Program-made: the position numbers and the translations under genes | The notes under the pieces: model-generated | What the model saw: the letters and a program-made list of their open reading frames with translations, nothing else | What the model was told of the DNA's origin: nothing | The model's database searches: none | Shown here: piece by piece, positions 49,740-61,442 of the stretch | How positions within the stretch are numbered: the stretch's first letter is position 1 | How the letters are laid out: each line of letters starts with the position of its first letter | NCBI GenBank assembly: GCA_028554755.1 | Contig: JAPTOF010000016.1 | Location: forward strand, 5,989,001 to 6,053,000 | Reading direction: 5' to 3' | From: Cordia subcordata | Lineage: Eukaryota; Streptophyta; Magnoliopsida; Boraginales; Cordiaceae | DNA: 64,000 nt

Positions 49740-50500
49740 TAGATGGAAAAATTTTATAAATGGTCCCTATTATTTATAAAAAGTGTCATTTTAGTTTCTA
49801 TTGTTCGAAAAGCAACATACATACTATTCGGCCCATAATATTTATAAAAAGTGTCAACTTAATCTCCATTATTTTAAGAGTAACTTGTTCGGTTATTTGG
49901 TATAAAATCTGTCAATTTCATCCCCATTAATATGTGGGTTAATTCCTCCACAGATCCTCGAACTATGGCATGTGAGATATTTTGGTCCATAAACTATCAA
50001 AGTGAGTCTTTTAGTCCCTGAACTATTAATTGTTAGACATCAGTAATCCTTTAGCTACTTTATCTAAAAACTAGCCATTTTGGTGCTAAAAATAATATTA
50101 CTTGCACAATCATGACACATAAATAGTTACAAGGACTAACGGTAATGTTAAAGCTTAGGCAAAAATAGTTAGGACTAACAACGTTTATATTTGATACTTA
50201 CTTTGATAATTCGAGGACCAAAATGTCTAGAGTGTCATAGTTTAGGGACTTATAGAGGAATTAATCCTCAATTAGCCATGTGTTAGTCACATAACCATTT
50301 TTGAAGGTTAAAATAGGAATGAAGTTGTTATTTTTTGTAATTATTAGGAATCAAATAGGTTACTTTTAAAATAAATAAGGATCAAATTGACACTTTTTAT
50401 AAACAATAATGATTAAATGAGTCACTTTTAAAATAAAAAAAATTAAAATAATGTAATCTATAAACAATAATTAAAGAGCATTTGTGAAATTTATCCTCCT
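49740..50500. mobile_element. Foldback element with a second foldback nested inside
   Basis: Outer arms of ~190 bp: the left carries TTTATAAAAAGTGTCA twice and the right carries TGACACTTTTTATAAA-type complements. The inner element 49936-50268 starts GGGTTAATTCCTCCACAGAT and ends TTATAGAGGAATTAATCC, with GATATTTTGGTCC paired to GGACCAAAATGTC. No open frame. The two layers look like separate MITEs, one inserted near the centre of the other. Confidence 0.7.
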
Positions 50501-51388
50501 TAGATTACTCTAAAGTCAGTGAACAAATCTGAGGATGTTGTCAAGATCTCTAAGTCAATTTAACAGAATTGTTAGCTGAAATCAGAGGGTCCCCTGCTTT
50601 GAACTATACTCACCTAAGCTACCAGCTCCAAGTCAAAAAACCAAGCCTTTGGTTAATTACCTGCCCCAACCTGGTGACCCTAGATAATGTTATTATATAA
50701 CATGTTGTGTTAAATGATGAAAATCTATACACATCACATACAAATGATGAGAATTAATTTTGACACAAGAAATCTCCTCTAAGTCACGTACTTATCCACA
50801 ACATAATCTTTTAAGTCTCCCCTAATCAATCAACAAGGTACATATCACAAAAGCTTCCACAATCGTGTTGCATTATGTATCGAAGAACATATATTTAGTT
50901 AGTTTGATATCTTTGATACTTTATTAAGTCAAGAACAGTCACTAGCATGGACATGCATGGTTTCTCCATCCAACTTGCTAACTAAAAAATATTAACAATG
51001 GGACAATCTAGAATTAAGTACAAAGGATGAAAGAAAAAAAAAGAAAAATTGTAAGTTATCCTGAAAAGGTGGTTTACTAGATAAGATCTAGAACATTAGT
51101 GTGGTCGAATAATTTCAAGAATACTAGTGTCGTCCTGGTCAAAGAGTGCTAACAATGTAGTTGGAGAAAATGTGTGGAAGTAGCAAGTTAGGTTGAGGAT
51201 CTGGAATAAGTTATGGTTATCTTCCTTATGTGTGTTATGTATACACGCTTGAATATAATATAGTGATGTCCGGTAAAATTGCTTTCTTACCTCAATCAAT
51301 CAGCAAATTAATCTAATATAAACAAGCACTAAATGGACACGGGGCAAAAAAGAAAACCTGGCAAAAAAAGAGCTACCCTGTGTTGTAG
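50501..51388. other. Intergenic stretch, nothing recognised
   Basis: AT-rich sequence with no inverted ends, tandem units or coding signal that I can support. Confidence 0.4.
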
Positions 51389-52066
51389 GAAAGTCACATA
51401 AACTTTTTTATATTTTGAAAACTCGCTAATAAACCCCTATAATTTAAAAAATGTTGCATATTGACCGTTAGTTTTTCCGTTAAAGTTAACAGAGCATTTT
51501 TGAATTGGTGCAAATCACCCCCTTTGATTTTGAAAATAATGCAATTTCAACCCCCCTCCCCTCCTCAGGTTAAGGTGTAAATACACCACTAGTAGGGTGA
51601 AAATCAAGAAATATATTTCTTAAATTATGTAAACCTCTTTGTTTATATTTATTCAATTATTATTTGAATACATATGTATTGTTTAATAAGGAGCCATTTA
51701 AACAAAGAAATCTACATAATTTAAAAAATATGTTATCGATTTTTTACTCATCTAGGAGTATATTTGCACCTTATGTCAAATAAAAGGGAGGAATATGTAC
51801 TATTTTTGAAACTAGAGGAGGGATTTTGCACTATTTTTAAATCAAAAGGAGTAATTTGCACCAATTTTAAAATGAGGGCGGGGAATTTACATCAATTTAC
51901 TTGAGTATTTTTTGTTATTAACAAGTCAAAATGTAAGGTGTATTTTTACATTCTCCGTTAACTTTAACAGGAAAAATTAACTGCGGGGGTTAATGTGCAA
52001 TATTTTTCAAATAACAGGGTTTATCAATATGTTTTGAAAATATAGGAAGTTTTATGTAACTTTCTC
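51389..52066. mobile_element. Foldback element of ~680 bp
   Basis: GAAAGTCACATAAACTTTTT at the left pairs with AAGTTTTATGTAACTTTCTC at the right. Continuing inwards, CCGTTAAAGTTAACAG pairs with CCGTTAACTTTAACAG, TGGTGCAAATCACCCCC with GGAGTAATTTGCACC, and TTAAATTATGTAAACCTCTT with AAGAAATCTACATAATTTAA in the centre. It is palindromic over its full length, with no transposase. Confidence 0.75.
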
Positions 52067-52796
52067 AAAATACAAGAAATAAAATACATTTTATGGTCAA
52101 AAAGAAAAAAAAAAAAAAGGAAAAAGGCACTTGAGCATATATGGCAGAGTTAACAGTTGTAGATTCTTTCTGATATCGAGCCATTGCAGCCTTTATGCAG
52201 GGGAAAATTACTGTATGCAGGCAAATAGTTGCAGTTAATGTAATCTAAACAAGCACTAAGCCCCCACGGGCGTTCTTCGCAATTTGTGTCATCAAAAGTA
52301 ACCGTTAGTTCGATGTTTACCCGACCTCACTTGATAGGATAAAGTTTGATTTAATTTTGTCGAAGTTCTGCCCTTTTTGTTTTGCTACTTCTTCACGATT
52401 CCTCTTTTTAACTTTCCTTTTCCTTAATTTTTTCTTTTAAAAAAAGAAAAGAACTGCAATGACAATGTAAGCCTGTAAATTAAGTCTTGAAATGAATGTA
52501 GTAACTTATGCCGCCTCTCGCGCTCGTCTTGAGCGTCTAGTGAAGCATCCCTACGCGATTGGAAAAGAATGGTGAAATATCACCAATTTTTCCTGTATGC
52601 TTTCACTCTATTGCAAGTTACAATACAGCTACAGCTAACAGGGTTTTCCTCAATCACACTACACTTTGCATATACGCATGGAAATTTGTCAAGATTTCTT
52701 TTCTTGCCATATCCAAAATATTTCCATAACCAATAGGTTCTTGACGCTTGTTATTCGATATTTCCCCTTTAACCTTTTCTACATGGTAGAATTTTT
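52067..52796. other. Intergenic stretch
   Basis: A poly(A)-like purine run near 52106-52126. The short GC-richer patch 52505-52560 gives no recognisable product. Confidence 0.4.

Positions 52797-52802
<6 letters not shown>

Positions 52803-52836
<34 letters not shown>
52803..52836. repeat. AT dinucleotide microsatellite
   Basis: About 17 uninterrupted AT units. Probably polymorphic between individuals. Confidence 0.9.
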
Positions 52837-52891
52837 CTCAATTTTGGGTATATAAATTCTTACTATACGAAAAATGTGTAGTGGTGATTCA

Positions 52892-53040
52892 GGGCATGTT
52901 TGGATGGGGTCTTTTTCAAGGAAAAAATACTCTTTTTTTAAAAAAAAATTTAGCTTTTTGTAATAATTATTGGACTTAAATTTAAAAAAAAATTAAATTG
53001 TTAAAAAAATACTTTTACAAAAAGCTAATCCAGGCCAGCC
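52892..53040. mobile_element. MITE-like element, family 1 (copy 6, short)
   Basis: Left GGGCATGTTTGGATGGGGTC and right AAGCTAATCCAGGCCAGCC are imperfect inverted ends; about 150 bp, shorter than the other copies. Confidence 0.55.
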
Positions 53041-53844
53041 AAACAATGGGCCTGTTGGGGTTTGGCCGTCAAGAAAGTACAGAAAAATGATGAATGAGAA
53101 CTTGAGGGTTCATAGCTAATGCGACTGTTTCATCATGATGAGAAGATGAAATACAACTGGGGATCGTAGTACATGATTGTTCCCCACACAAGCCACGAAT
53201 ACGTAAACGTGATGATGACGAAATTGCTGATGGAATGGTTTGAGTAAGAGTGCATTCTCAGAGTGCGCACTGTGTGCAAGAATATGTGAAACAAATTCCA
53301 GGATGCTAACATGTAGCTTTGCCTTTGGTTCACCTATTTTTCACTTAAAATAGATTTGCTGTTGTGATATTTTAAGTTGTATTTAAGTCCTGTCAGTATT
53401 TCAAAATATGCTAACGATAAGAGTTGGGATTAATCGGGTATTAAGAACTGGGCTCAATCCCAATTCCTTGTTTTAGATTGAGTATTCTAACTTACCTTAG
53501 TAATTGGGTTGTGGGGCCTAGAGTTTATTAAATAGTGATCAGGCTTTGCTAATGAGTTTCGTTGATATCAAAAAAGATATTATTGATCCTTTTTCACATG
53601 AGATTTATCAATTAATGATGAAACTCTAGCAATGAATTTCCGTATCAAAAAATTATTCAAATACCATCAAATCTTACTAGCTTGTAATATTATGACGTTA
53701 TGATTGAATCCTCAGTCATCTCTCGCTATCACCACCTTGTGGACTCGATAACACCAGAACAGGAGTGTTGTTCACAAGTAGTTTTCACTAACCTATGGTG
53801 GGGCCATTTGTAAAACAAGTAACCCTTTACAAGAAGTTGGTGGG
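53041..53844. other. Upstream region of the MYB gene
   Basis: No gene. The final ~300 bases are presumably promoter; I did not identify specific cis elements apart from the TATA box. Confidence 0.4.
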
Positions 53845-53852
53845 TATATAAA
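53845..53852 (+). promoter_or_regulatory. TATA box of the MYB gene
   Basis: TATATAAA lies 76 bp before the ATG at 53928, giving a predicted leader of about 45 nt. Confidence 0.65.
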
Positions 53853-53927
53853 GGTGGGTAAGGGAAGTTTAGGGTTTAAAAAACACAAAACTTTTGTTAT
53901 TGGAGGCTTGTGATAGTGGTGCTAGTG

Positions 53928-55246
53928 ATGGGCAGACAACCTTGCTGTGACAAGCTAGGTGTTAAGAAGGGGCCTTGGACAGCTGACGAAGACAAGAAAC
54001 TCATTAGTTTCATCCTCACCAACGGCCAATGTTGCTGGCGTGCCGTGCCGAAGCTTGCCGGATTACGGCGCTGCGGCAAGAGCTGTCGGCTTCGATGGAC
54101 TAATTATCTCCGCCCGGACCTCAAACGAGGCCTTCTTAGCGAAGATGAAGAACAATTGGTTATTGATCTCCATGCTCGTCTTGGTAATAGGTATACAACA
54201 TTTCTTTGTTGATGTTTTGCTTGTGAAAGTTTTTTACTATCATATCGTAATGTAATCACGTGACGATAGAACGATATATAATAATACTCGATATTATTTT
54301 GGTCTTTCAGAGTTCACTTTGTCTTTGGCCGCGACAATTGGGGTATGCATGTAAAAGGCCAATAAGATGATAAAAAGTGTCTTCTTAAAGTGGTTATATG
54401 ATATCATTACTTTAAAAGCCTATTTTTTTTTTCATTTGAACGATTGTTACTTACATGCTTTGTTTTTCCCAAAAGCAACTGTAGTGTTTACCTTTTATTT
54501 ACCAACTCCCTCTTGTAAATTTAAAACAGTTCGTTGTAGACATTACATGAATTGCGTAATGAAAAGTACTTCTTACTATATATGACAACAATAGTTGGCT
54601 TCAGATTCAAAACGATAAAAAAATTAAAAAATGTTGGTCTTTTTGAAGAATTCTTCCTTACTTCATATTATTATTATTTTTTTTCTCCATTAGGTGGTCT
54701 AAAATCGCCGCAAGACTGCCCGGAAGGACCGACAACGAGATAAAGAACCATTGGAACACGCACATCAAGAAAAAGCTTCTTAAAATGGGGATAGATCCCG
54801 TTACGCACGAATTAGTCGTCCCGAAAGAACAAAACAAAGCAACTGAACCATCACCGAGCGCTGAAAAAGCGACAGAATCACAACAAAACCTAATGCAATC
54901 ATCAGAAGTTAATGGAACACCTAGCTCGGAGATCTCAAGCTCCGGCACCGAAAATTGCTCGACGACGGAGGACTCCAACTTGGTCGATACCATCAGTGAC
55001 AGCGATCAACAAATGCTAAGCCGCTTGCTAAGTGATGACCCTCCCCTAGTTGATGCACCATGGGAAATTCCAGCTGAAAATTTTGATCATCAAAACGTGG
55101 CTATGCAATCATGGGAAAATAACTGCAGCAGCTGGCTCATGGATTGCCAAGATTTTGGCATCCATGATTTTGGATTCGATTGTTTGAGTGAAATGGACAT
55201 GAATAGCATCTTAAACACCTTGGAGATGGAGAACAAGCTGGACTGA
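53928..55246 (+). CDS. R2R3-MYB transcription factor, S8 type (MYB42/MYB85/ODORANT1-like)
   Basis: Two exons, 53928-54190 and 54694-55246, give 271 residues. R2 (about residues 13-64) and R3 (about 67-117) carry the regular tryptophans and, in R3, [19 protein letters not shown]. The N-terminus [18 protein letters not shown] and [15 protein letters not shown] after R3 are hallmarks of the MYB20/42/43/85/ODO1 group; the acidic C-terminus with [18 protein letters not shown] is closest, from memory, to MYB42/85 and petunia ODO1. These factors act in the nucleus on shikimate/phenylpropanoid and lignin genes. The single intron splits the Arg codon of LGNR-WSKIA; the other common R2R3 intron, after PKLAG, is absent. 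The ATG at 53928 is chosen because it opens the conserved N-terminus. No lesion seen. Confidence 0.92.
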
Positions 55247-55894
55247 TATATTTAATTTACCCACAGGGGTAAAAATGGGAGTAAATATTAAGAAACTTGA
55301 TCATAAGTAATTTGGTAGGGGGGGGAAAAAAAGTTTAAGTAGCTTAATCACTAATGCGCATGCTACAAAGTATCATGTGTGGCCTCAACCTTAATTAGAT
55401 CCTTTGAGTTGGTTTTGTTTGTTATATGTCATAGAAGATTCTTGGTGGGGTGAAGAAAAACCGAGGTTCTTGAGAGGTTCCTTGACCAAGCAAGCTTAGA
55501 GGAGCAACATCAAAGTTAAGTAATTGAAAATTAAGTTGGTATAATTTGGAAAAGAAAAAACAATTCTACTCCTATGTAAAACATAGGGGTGTACAAAGGG
55601 TTATGTGAATACGAAACCATTTGTACGTTATGTACTTATGTTGGGAATGAATAAAATGATTGTTCCTAAGTTAATTGTTGTTGTTGTTCTTCTTCTTCCT
55701 TTTTTTTTTTTTTTGGCTCAATTAGCAAGAATTTCTTTTTTGTTAAACCCTCACCCCTATAGAATTGAACTCACAAACTCACACATGGGGAAATAGTTTC
55801 AATCACTTGCGGTATTCCTTAATCTCTTAGTTAACAAAAACGTGTAGTAGATCAAAAGATACTTACAACCAACTACATGCGCCACAAAAAATTT

Positions 55895-56250
55895 GTTGAC
55901 CACAACGAAATCAAATGTCAATATTCCATCGAGAACAAAGCTTCCTATTTATAGAGTTGCTACCATATTTACAGCCACTATTCACTTTAGTTTCTACATA
56001 AAAAATAATCAAACTAAATAGTTGGTCCTCCGGTCTGGGGTGTCTTTTGCGAATAGCCTTTGGTTTCTCTCCTTCCGAATGTGGTAAGTAGCAGCATGCA
56101 AAGAATCTTGTTAATTTGTACAAGCAAAATATTCCCCATGTGTTCACATTCAAAACTAGGCGCAAATAGCCTCCCATTCGCATAACCAATGAGGCCCTAA
56201 AGTCAATTTCATTCCTTCGATCTAAATTTTCTTCGAGTAGTATCAGTTGA
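55895..56250 (-). mobile_element. LINE reverse transcriptase tail fragment
   Basis: On the minus strand one frame near 56100-56020 reads HAATYHIRKERNQRLFAK, the usual end of plant LINE zf-RVT regions (family form AATVYHIWRERN). Flanking frames are broken. Upstream boundary and tail are unclear; a T-run at 55701-55716 is too far away to be certain as its poly(A). Confidence 0.55.
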
Positions 56251-57104
56251 AAAACAGGTGCCTCCTATCTTTAATTGGTAATCTGTCCAACCAGGCACCT
56301 CAACAAAAAATCGCATGCTTTGGAAAATGGCCTTTAATTGGCAATTGTTCTTTTGTTTTGTCCAAGACTAAACCAAATCATTAAACTGGGATTAGAAATT
56401 TGTAGGGTTCCGAAAATTGTTTAAACCGATTACAAATAATTCTGAAATTATTACTGCAATATAATATACGACTCGATTTTATTACCAAAATAGGGAAAAA
56501 CAAAAATAAGCATTATGAATGGATTGGTATGAAGAGAATATAATTCCAATTACTTGAATTGCCCACTCAAATTCCTATTTAGACAGTTGAATCTCATTCA
56601 CTCCAAGGGTAAAAATTGAAAAAACAGAGAGAGACAGGGAGGGATAGTGCATGAAAAATGATGTTCACAATGTACTAAGTTGTCTAATGACACTCACTCA
56701 CCGTACTAAAATTTGTGGTTTTAGTGGAACACATAATTATTTCAACCATTCTTTTGTGCCACATATAGGAAAAATCAATGCTTAAGATATAAGCAAAAAA
56801 CCTCATGTATACAACACGAGACATCGTAATCAGCCACAATATTGACGCGTAATCAATTAAGCTTTTAAAAATGGCACAAGCATAGGATGCTTTTGTCATC
56901 TTGTTTCTTTTTAACCAAGGTGTGATATTGTATGCACAGGCTACACCTTTATCAAACATGTGCTTTATCATCATTGATGAGATTATTAATCTATAGATGA
57001 ATTGCTTGACTCTTAGTAATAGAGAAAGATTATTCTAGTGATGTACTTAATTGTAAGATCTATCATCAGGATATGATGTTAATGTTATAAGACAACTGCA
57101 TTTA

Positions 57105-57510
57105 GAGGGTGTTTGGTTTGGCTTTTTTTTTTTTTTTTTTCTAGTCAAATCTACTTAAAGCCTAATTTAAGCTAATAAAAGTGTTTATTTTAATTAAAAA
57201 TGTGATTTTTTTAAGTTGCTTTAAGTAAAAAATAAAAAGCTTCCCAACCTCAACTTTTGTTTTTTATGGCTTTAAACACTTTGAAAAGAAGTAAGTTTGA
57301 CCAAGTTATTTACTATTTTATCCAAATTTTTTTATTTTTATTACTAAAATATTTTAATTCTTTTATCTTATACTTACCTTTTTAAATTATATTTTAATGT
57401 TCTTACTAGTTATTTTAACTATATAACTTACTTTTCAACCCAATTTAGAGAGTGTTTGGTTTGATTTTTTTTTTCCTAGTCAAACTTACTTAAAGCTCAA
57501 TTTAAGATTG
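57105..57510. repeat. Two direct copies of a GTGTTTGGTTTG repeat end
   Basis: TTTAGAGGGTGTTTGGTTTG at about 57101 and TTTAGAGAGTGTTTGGTTTG at about 57443 each lead through a T-run to CTAGTCAAA, then CTTAAAG and CAATTTAAG-like sequence (~65 bp of homology, 341 bp apart). Probably two 5' ends of one dispersed element. Confidence 0.6.
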
Positions 57511-58836
57511 ATATAATGCAAAGTTCACCTTGTAAATTCTATATAGAATGTAGTACTTTATAGATAAGATAATTATGGCTTAATAGACTAAGAAGCAATT
57601 ATAAATTTATTAAGTCATCCTTGAGAATGGGGTTATATTCAATTATTATAAGTCACTACCATTGCTTGTTTGCTTTTATTATGTGTGCGTCACCTTCACA
57701 TTTCTTTATAAAAACAAGTACACATCGCGCAAAAATATTTATTATCGTTTGGTAAACTTTTATTAATCTTGCTTCTTTAACTTAATTTGTTTAGGATAAT
57801 TATTATTATTATATAATTAAAGAGAACACCAACTGAACTAAACCACTTGGCTGTACTATTTAACATTTATGTTTGTCATTTACCACCCTCATTATATTAT
57901 TACTAAATCATCTTGTTGATTAAATATGAATTAATATAAGTTGCTTAAGGCTAGGTCATCCAAAGGGAAAAAGGGGTATGTGATCAAGTTATAATCATAA
58001 ACCTGCAAATTAATTCTATCACTATTATGATCTTTTATCTTGTTGAAGGAGGCAAAGTCAGTCAAGCAATAAACTTAAAACTGATTTGACTTAAAAGTTT
58101 CTTATTTTTGTGCTATCTTTTTATCAAGTTCGACTAAAATATTTACATAATTTCCCTTATAAAATTAATACTTTTGACTTATCGTAACAACTCTGGAAAA
58201 AAAAAAGAACAAAAACTTTTTTCTCAGTGAATAATCAATATTCGTCCCACCGAAGAAAACTTTATAAAACATGTTTGTCAAAAATCAAGGCCTACGCTGT
58301 AAAAATTCTTTTATTTTCAGTAGTATCCTCAGATTTAAATATATCCACAAAAATAAGTTTAATATCACGACAAACAAGCTCAAAGATCAGGACCTTTTAT
58401 TAATAATATTGTAATTTTTTTGTATGTTTATGGGATATATAAATGTTTTTTTATTTGATCAAGTCTCATCAGATAAAAAGAAGTTAAAGTGATGGTGTTT
58501 CTTTTTATTTCTTATAAGCCAACTTTATTCTCTTATAAGTATAAATTTTTTAGACAGTATATTTTATCTTTCTACTTGTAAACAGGTTTTGAGCAATTTA
58601 TAAACACTCAAAAACACCGTCTAAGCATACCAAGTCTAATAGTCTAACAATATGTTCCTTATCTTAGGTGCGAGAATATAGTTGTTTTATTATCGATTTT
58701 CAGTCTTCCTTAATATTAAAAGGGAAAAAAGAAAAAGAAAAAGCCAAGCAAGCATATATCACCAATGTTAGAGAAAAACGTGGGCTTTCAAGACCCTCTT
58801 GGGAAACGGGCTTTCAAGGTAAAAAGCATTAATTTT

Positions 58837-58866
58837 TGGGCTTAACAATATGGGCCTAATAGCCCA
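58837..58866 (+). promoter_or_regulatory. Site II (TGGGCY) cluster upstream of the CHCH gene
   Basis: TGGGCT at 58837, TGGGCC at 58851 and the inverse AGCCCA at 58861 fall 50-80 bp before the inferred 5'UTR exon. Such TCP-bound Site II elements are typical of nuclear genes for mitochondrial and ribosomal components. Confidence 0.55.
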
Positions 58867-58914
58867 TTAACTATATGCATACATCCTTGGATTGATTCCT
58901 CTATTCTAATTTCA

Positions 58915-61442
58915 GCAACCGACCCAACAACCCAAATCTGCCGCTAGTCAATCGGCGACGACAGCGACGGCGACGGAGACACCACTCTCACGCTGGTCGT
59001 AAATCCCCTAGTAAGCAAAAATAAATCATTTATTATTATTTATATTCTCTTATCTCTGTCATTTTATTGGTTAATTGTGCTAAATTCCAGCTATATATTG
59101 TGTAAGCTTAGATTACATTGTTTATTTTTGGATATTTATCATGTTGATATGTGCATGAAGGGATTGGGTCTTTATGAATTTGTAGAGAATTTCGTACTTA
59201 GTTTGGCTTAGAAAATTCAAAAAAAAAAAAAAAAAGATACGAAAAATATAATGGAAGAAAAGAAGCTAAAGTGTTTGTGAAAAGGCCAGGTCGATTGCAG
59301 TGCTCTTGATATGGCCGTCTCTGGAGGAAAATGTGATGACATTAGGTTGATTATAAAGAGCATTAACCTTGCATTTTGTGGGTGGTGTGGGGATTTTTTT
59401 TGGGGGGGGGGGGGGGGCTGTTTTCGGTTCTCTGAACGTGTGACCAGAATTTTTTTTTTGGTCATTTCTTCGTTAATTAATTGAGGATATTATGTGTGCT
59501 GTACATTTAGTCGAAATGTAAACTAGGGTAGGAATGCTCGTATATTTTTGGACCTGCTATTCACAAGGGAGACTGCATTGGGTGTGATGCTAATTCATAT
59601 TAGTCACAGCAACTAGTAATGCATATTTGGTGTTTAATGAGGTTTTCTTGCTTTCTTTAATGGCTTTGAGCTGTGCACATTTGTAGCTTGGCTTGGGTTT
59701 TGGTTGGGAGACCTTAGGGATCTGATTGGCGATGCTTCGGGCTAGTCCTCTAATTTGAAGCTGCTTCTTGATATCATTTAATGAATAAGTGTAATTAACA
59801 AGAAGCTGGACTTCTTGTGTGAAAAGGATAAAAACATGTCCTTTGTGTGCATCGAGCTTGAGGAATGAACCCTTGCCTTTGTATTATGTCAGATGGACAA
59901 TTGTCTTCAGGGAGTTCTTGAGCACCTGGGAGCATGGTTTTCCTAAATCTGTCCAAAATGCTATTCATATGAAATGAGGCACTGTCGTGAATCTCTGTTT
60001 ATTTTTAAGTTTCGTGAGTCAATCAGGATTTTAGTTTGTCCCGTATTCCAATATATCTTAGCTTTCTGTCCTTTTTAGCATATCGCAGTTTTCTGATTTT
60101 GGGGTTTGGAACTAACTCAAGTATCAAGCACCATTGAGGATTAGTCTGTAGATCATAATTGATTAAATATGTATTGGTTAAATGTAATGGTCATGAAGAA
60201 GTGCACATTGAGACCTTCTGAAATATTTCCTTTAGCACATTGCTAGGTTCCCTTTAAATTAAATGATATTAGGTAACTTAGTTATGGTTACAGTTTGTCA
60301 GTGGCTTTAGGCGGAAGATAACAGAAACCAGTGTGAATGCTGTTGGAGATTGTGTTAAACCTGGTCTTGCCCGAAAAGAAGAAAGGAGGAAATCATGTTC
60401 ATTATTGAACATGTGAAATGGCTTGTTATCACCTATCATGGATCTGCGTAATATAAGTTATAGAACTTGGTAGTTGAAACAGCCAAGCACCCTATTCACA
60501 AAGTTTCTTTGTCATGCGTAGCCTTCTATCTGTTTTAACATCCCAGTTCTGGTGAACTCCCTAAATGAAAATGATGCAGCATAATGACTAGCATCCCTGT
60601 TTTCATGTGCTTTCTGAGTTTTATTTCTGCCATATAAGAACATGCGTGAAAAACACGTCATGTTACTAGCAACGGAATGAAGTAATGATCTGTGAAGATG
60701 CTAGTACTTGTTGGGAAACTAGGAATAGAGAAGGATGGAAGAGGAGTTGAGGGATGACTTGGGCACTCGATGTGGATGCTTGTTTTCATGTTTCTGTCTT
60801 AGCGGGCATTCTTGCCATCTTCATGTTTCTGTCTTCACATGCTACAGATGGATTCTAATCTCACAATATTTCAGGTACATTTAGTGGAAGCGGGACATAA
60901 TGGGCGAGTCATTCACAATTCAGATTAGTACCAACTTAGTTAAGCAGCTCGCTGATGATGCTGACAAGTTGAAGAAGAAAACAAAGAAACCTAAGGCAAA
61001 GGTACCACGAGAACCCAAACCATCCCAGCCAAAAGTATCTCAGAAGCCAATATCTGATGATTCCAAGACGCTCAAAGGACCTGCTTCAGGATGGCCACTT
61101 CAGCCTCCATTTTTCTCACCAGTTACCCCATCTCGGCAACCCGCAAATGCTGAATTAGATGCCATTAGGTCTGTTCTTCAGGAGAGCGAGAAGGTCCTTG
61201 AGAGATTGCAGAAGCAGGAGGAGACCATGTTACAGGAAGTGACTCAACGAGCTAAGGATCTTCACGACAAGGAATTTAAACTTCCGGAAGCAAAGCCAAT
61301 GCCATGCTTAGAAGAGAAAGATGCTTGCTTAAAATGCTACAAGGAAAATGCAAAGGACCCTCTAAAATGTGCTAATTTGGTTGAAGACTTTGCTAATTGT
61401 GCTCGCAGAGTTAGGCATCAAGTTGGTGCAGCAGACAAGTAG
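58915..61442 (+). CDS. Twin-CX9C (CHCH) coiled-coil protein, probably MIC19-like
   Basis: Coding sequence 60900-61442 (180 residues, one exon). The C-terminus has the exact twin CX9C pattern C136-x9-C146 and C157-x9-C167, with a ten-residue loop, the CHCH fold oxidised by the MIA40/ERV1 pathway in the mitochondrial intermembrane space; C143 is extra. Before it lie a Lys/Pro-rich linker (about 24-80) and a coiled-coil (about 84-125, VLQESEKVLERLQKQEETML). The N-terminus MGESFT fits an N-myristoylation site and, with TIQISTNLVKQL, recalls MIC19/CHCHD3 of the MICOS complex; this finer identity is inference. The inferred gene has a 5'UTR exon near 58915-59010 (donor GTAAGC at 59011) and acceptor TTTCAG at 60874, i.e. 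a 1,864-bp leader intron. Gene start is approximate. No lesion seen. Confidence 0.8.
59011..60874 (+). other. Predicted 5'UTR intron of the CHCH gene
   Basis: Bounded by CCTA|GTAAGC and ATTTCAG|GTACATTTAG, 25 nt before the ATG. It contains a run of 16 G at 59402-59417 beside T- and A-runs, and otherwise T-rich intron-like sequence without open frames. Long leader introns often raise expression in plants. Confidence 0.6.

Larger units (their letters stand above)
55247..58780. other. Intergenic region downstream of MYB
   Basis: Includes the MYB 3'UTR, a poly-T run at about 55701-55716, a LINE fragment (listed) and two direct copies of a repeat start (57105 and 57446). From 57520 to 58780 I see only AT-rich DNA. 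Confidence 0.45.

Noticed and set aside
55690..55850. SINE on the minus strand next to a poly-T run
   Set aside because: A GAGTTCAATTC B-box-like motif is present, but there is no clear A box and no target-site duplication.
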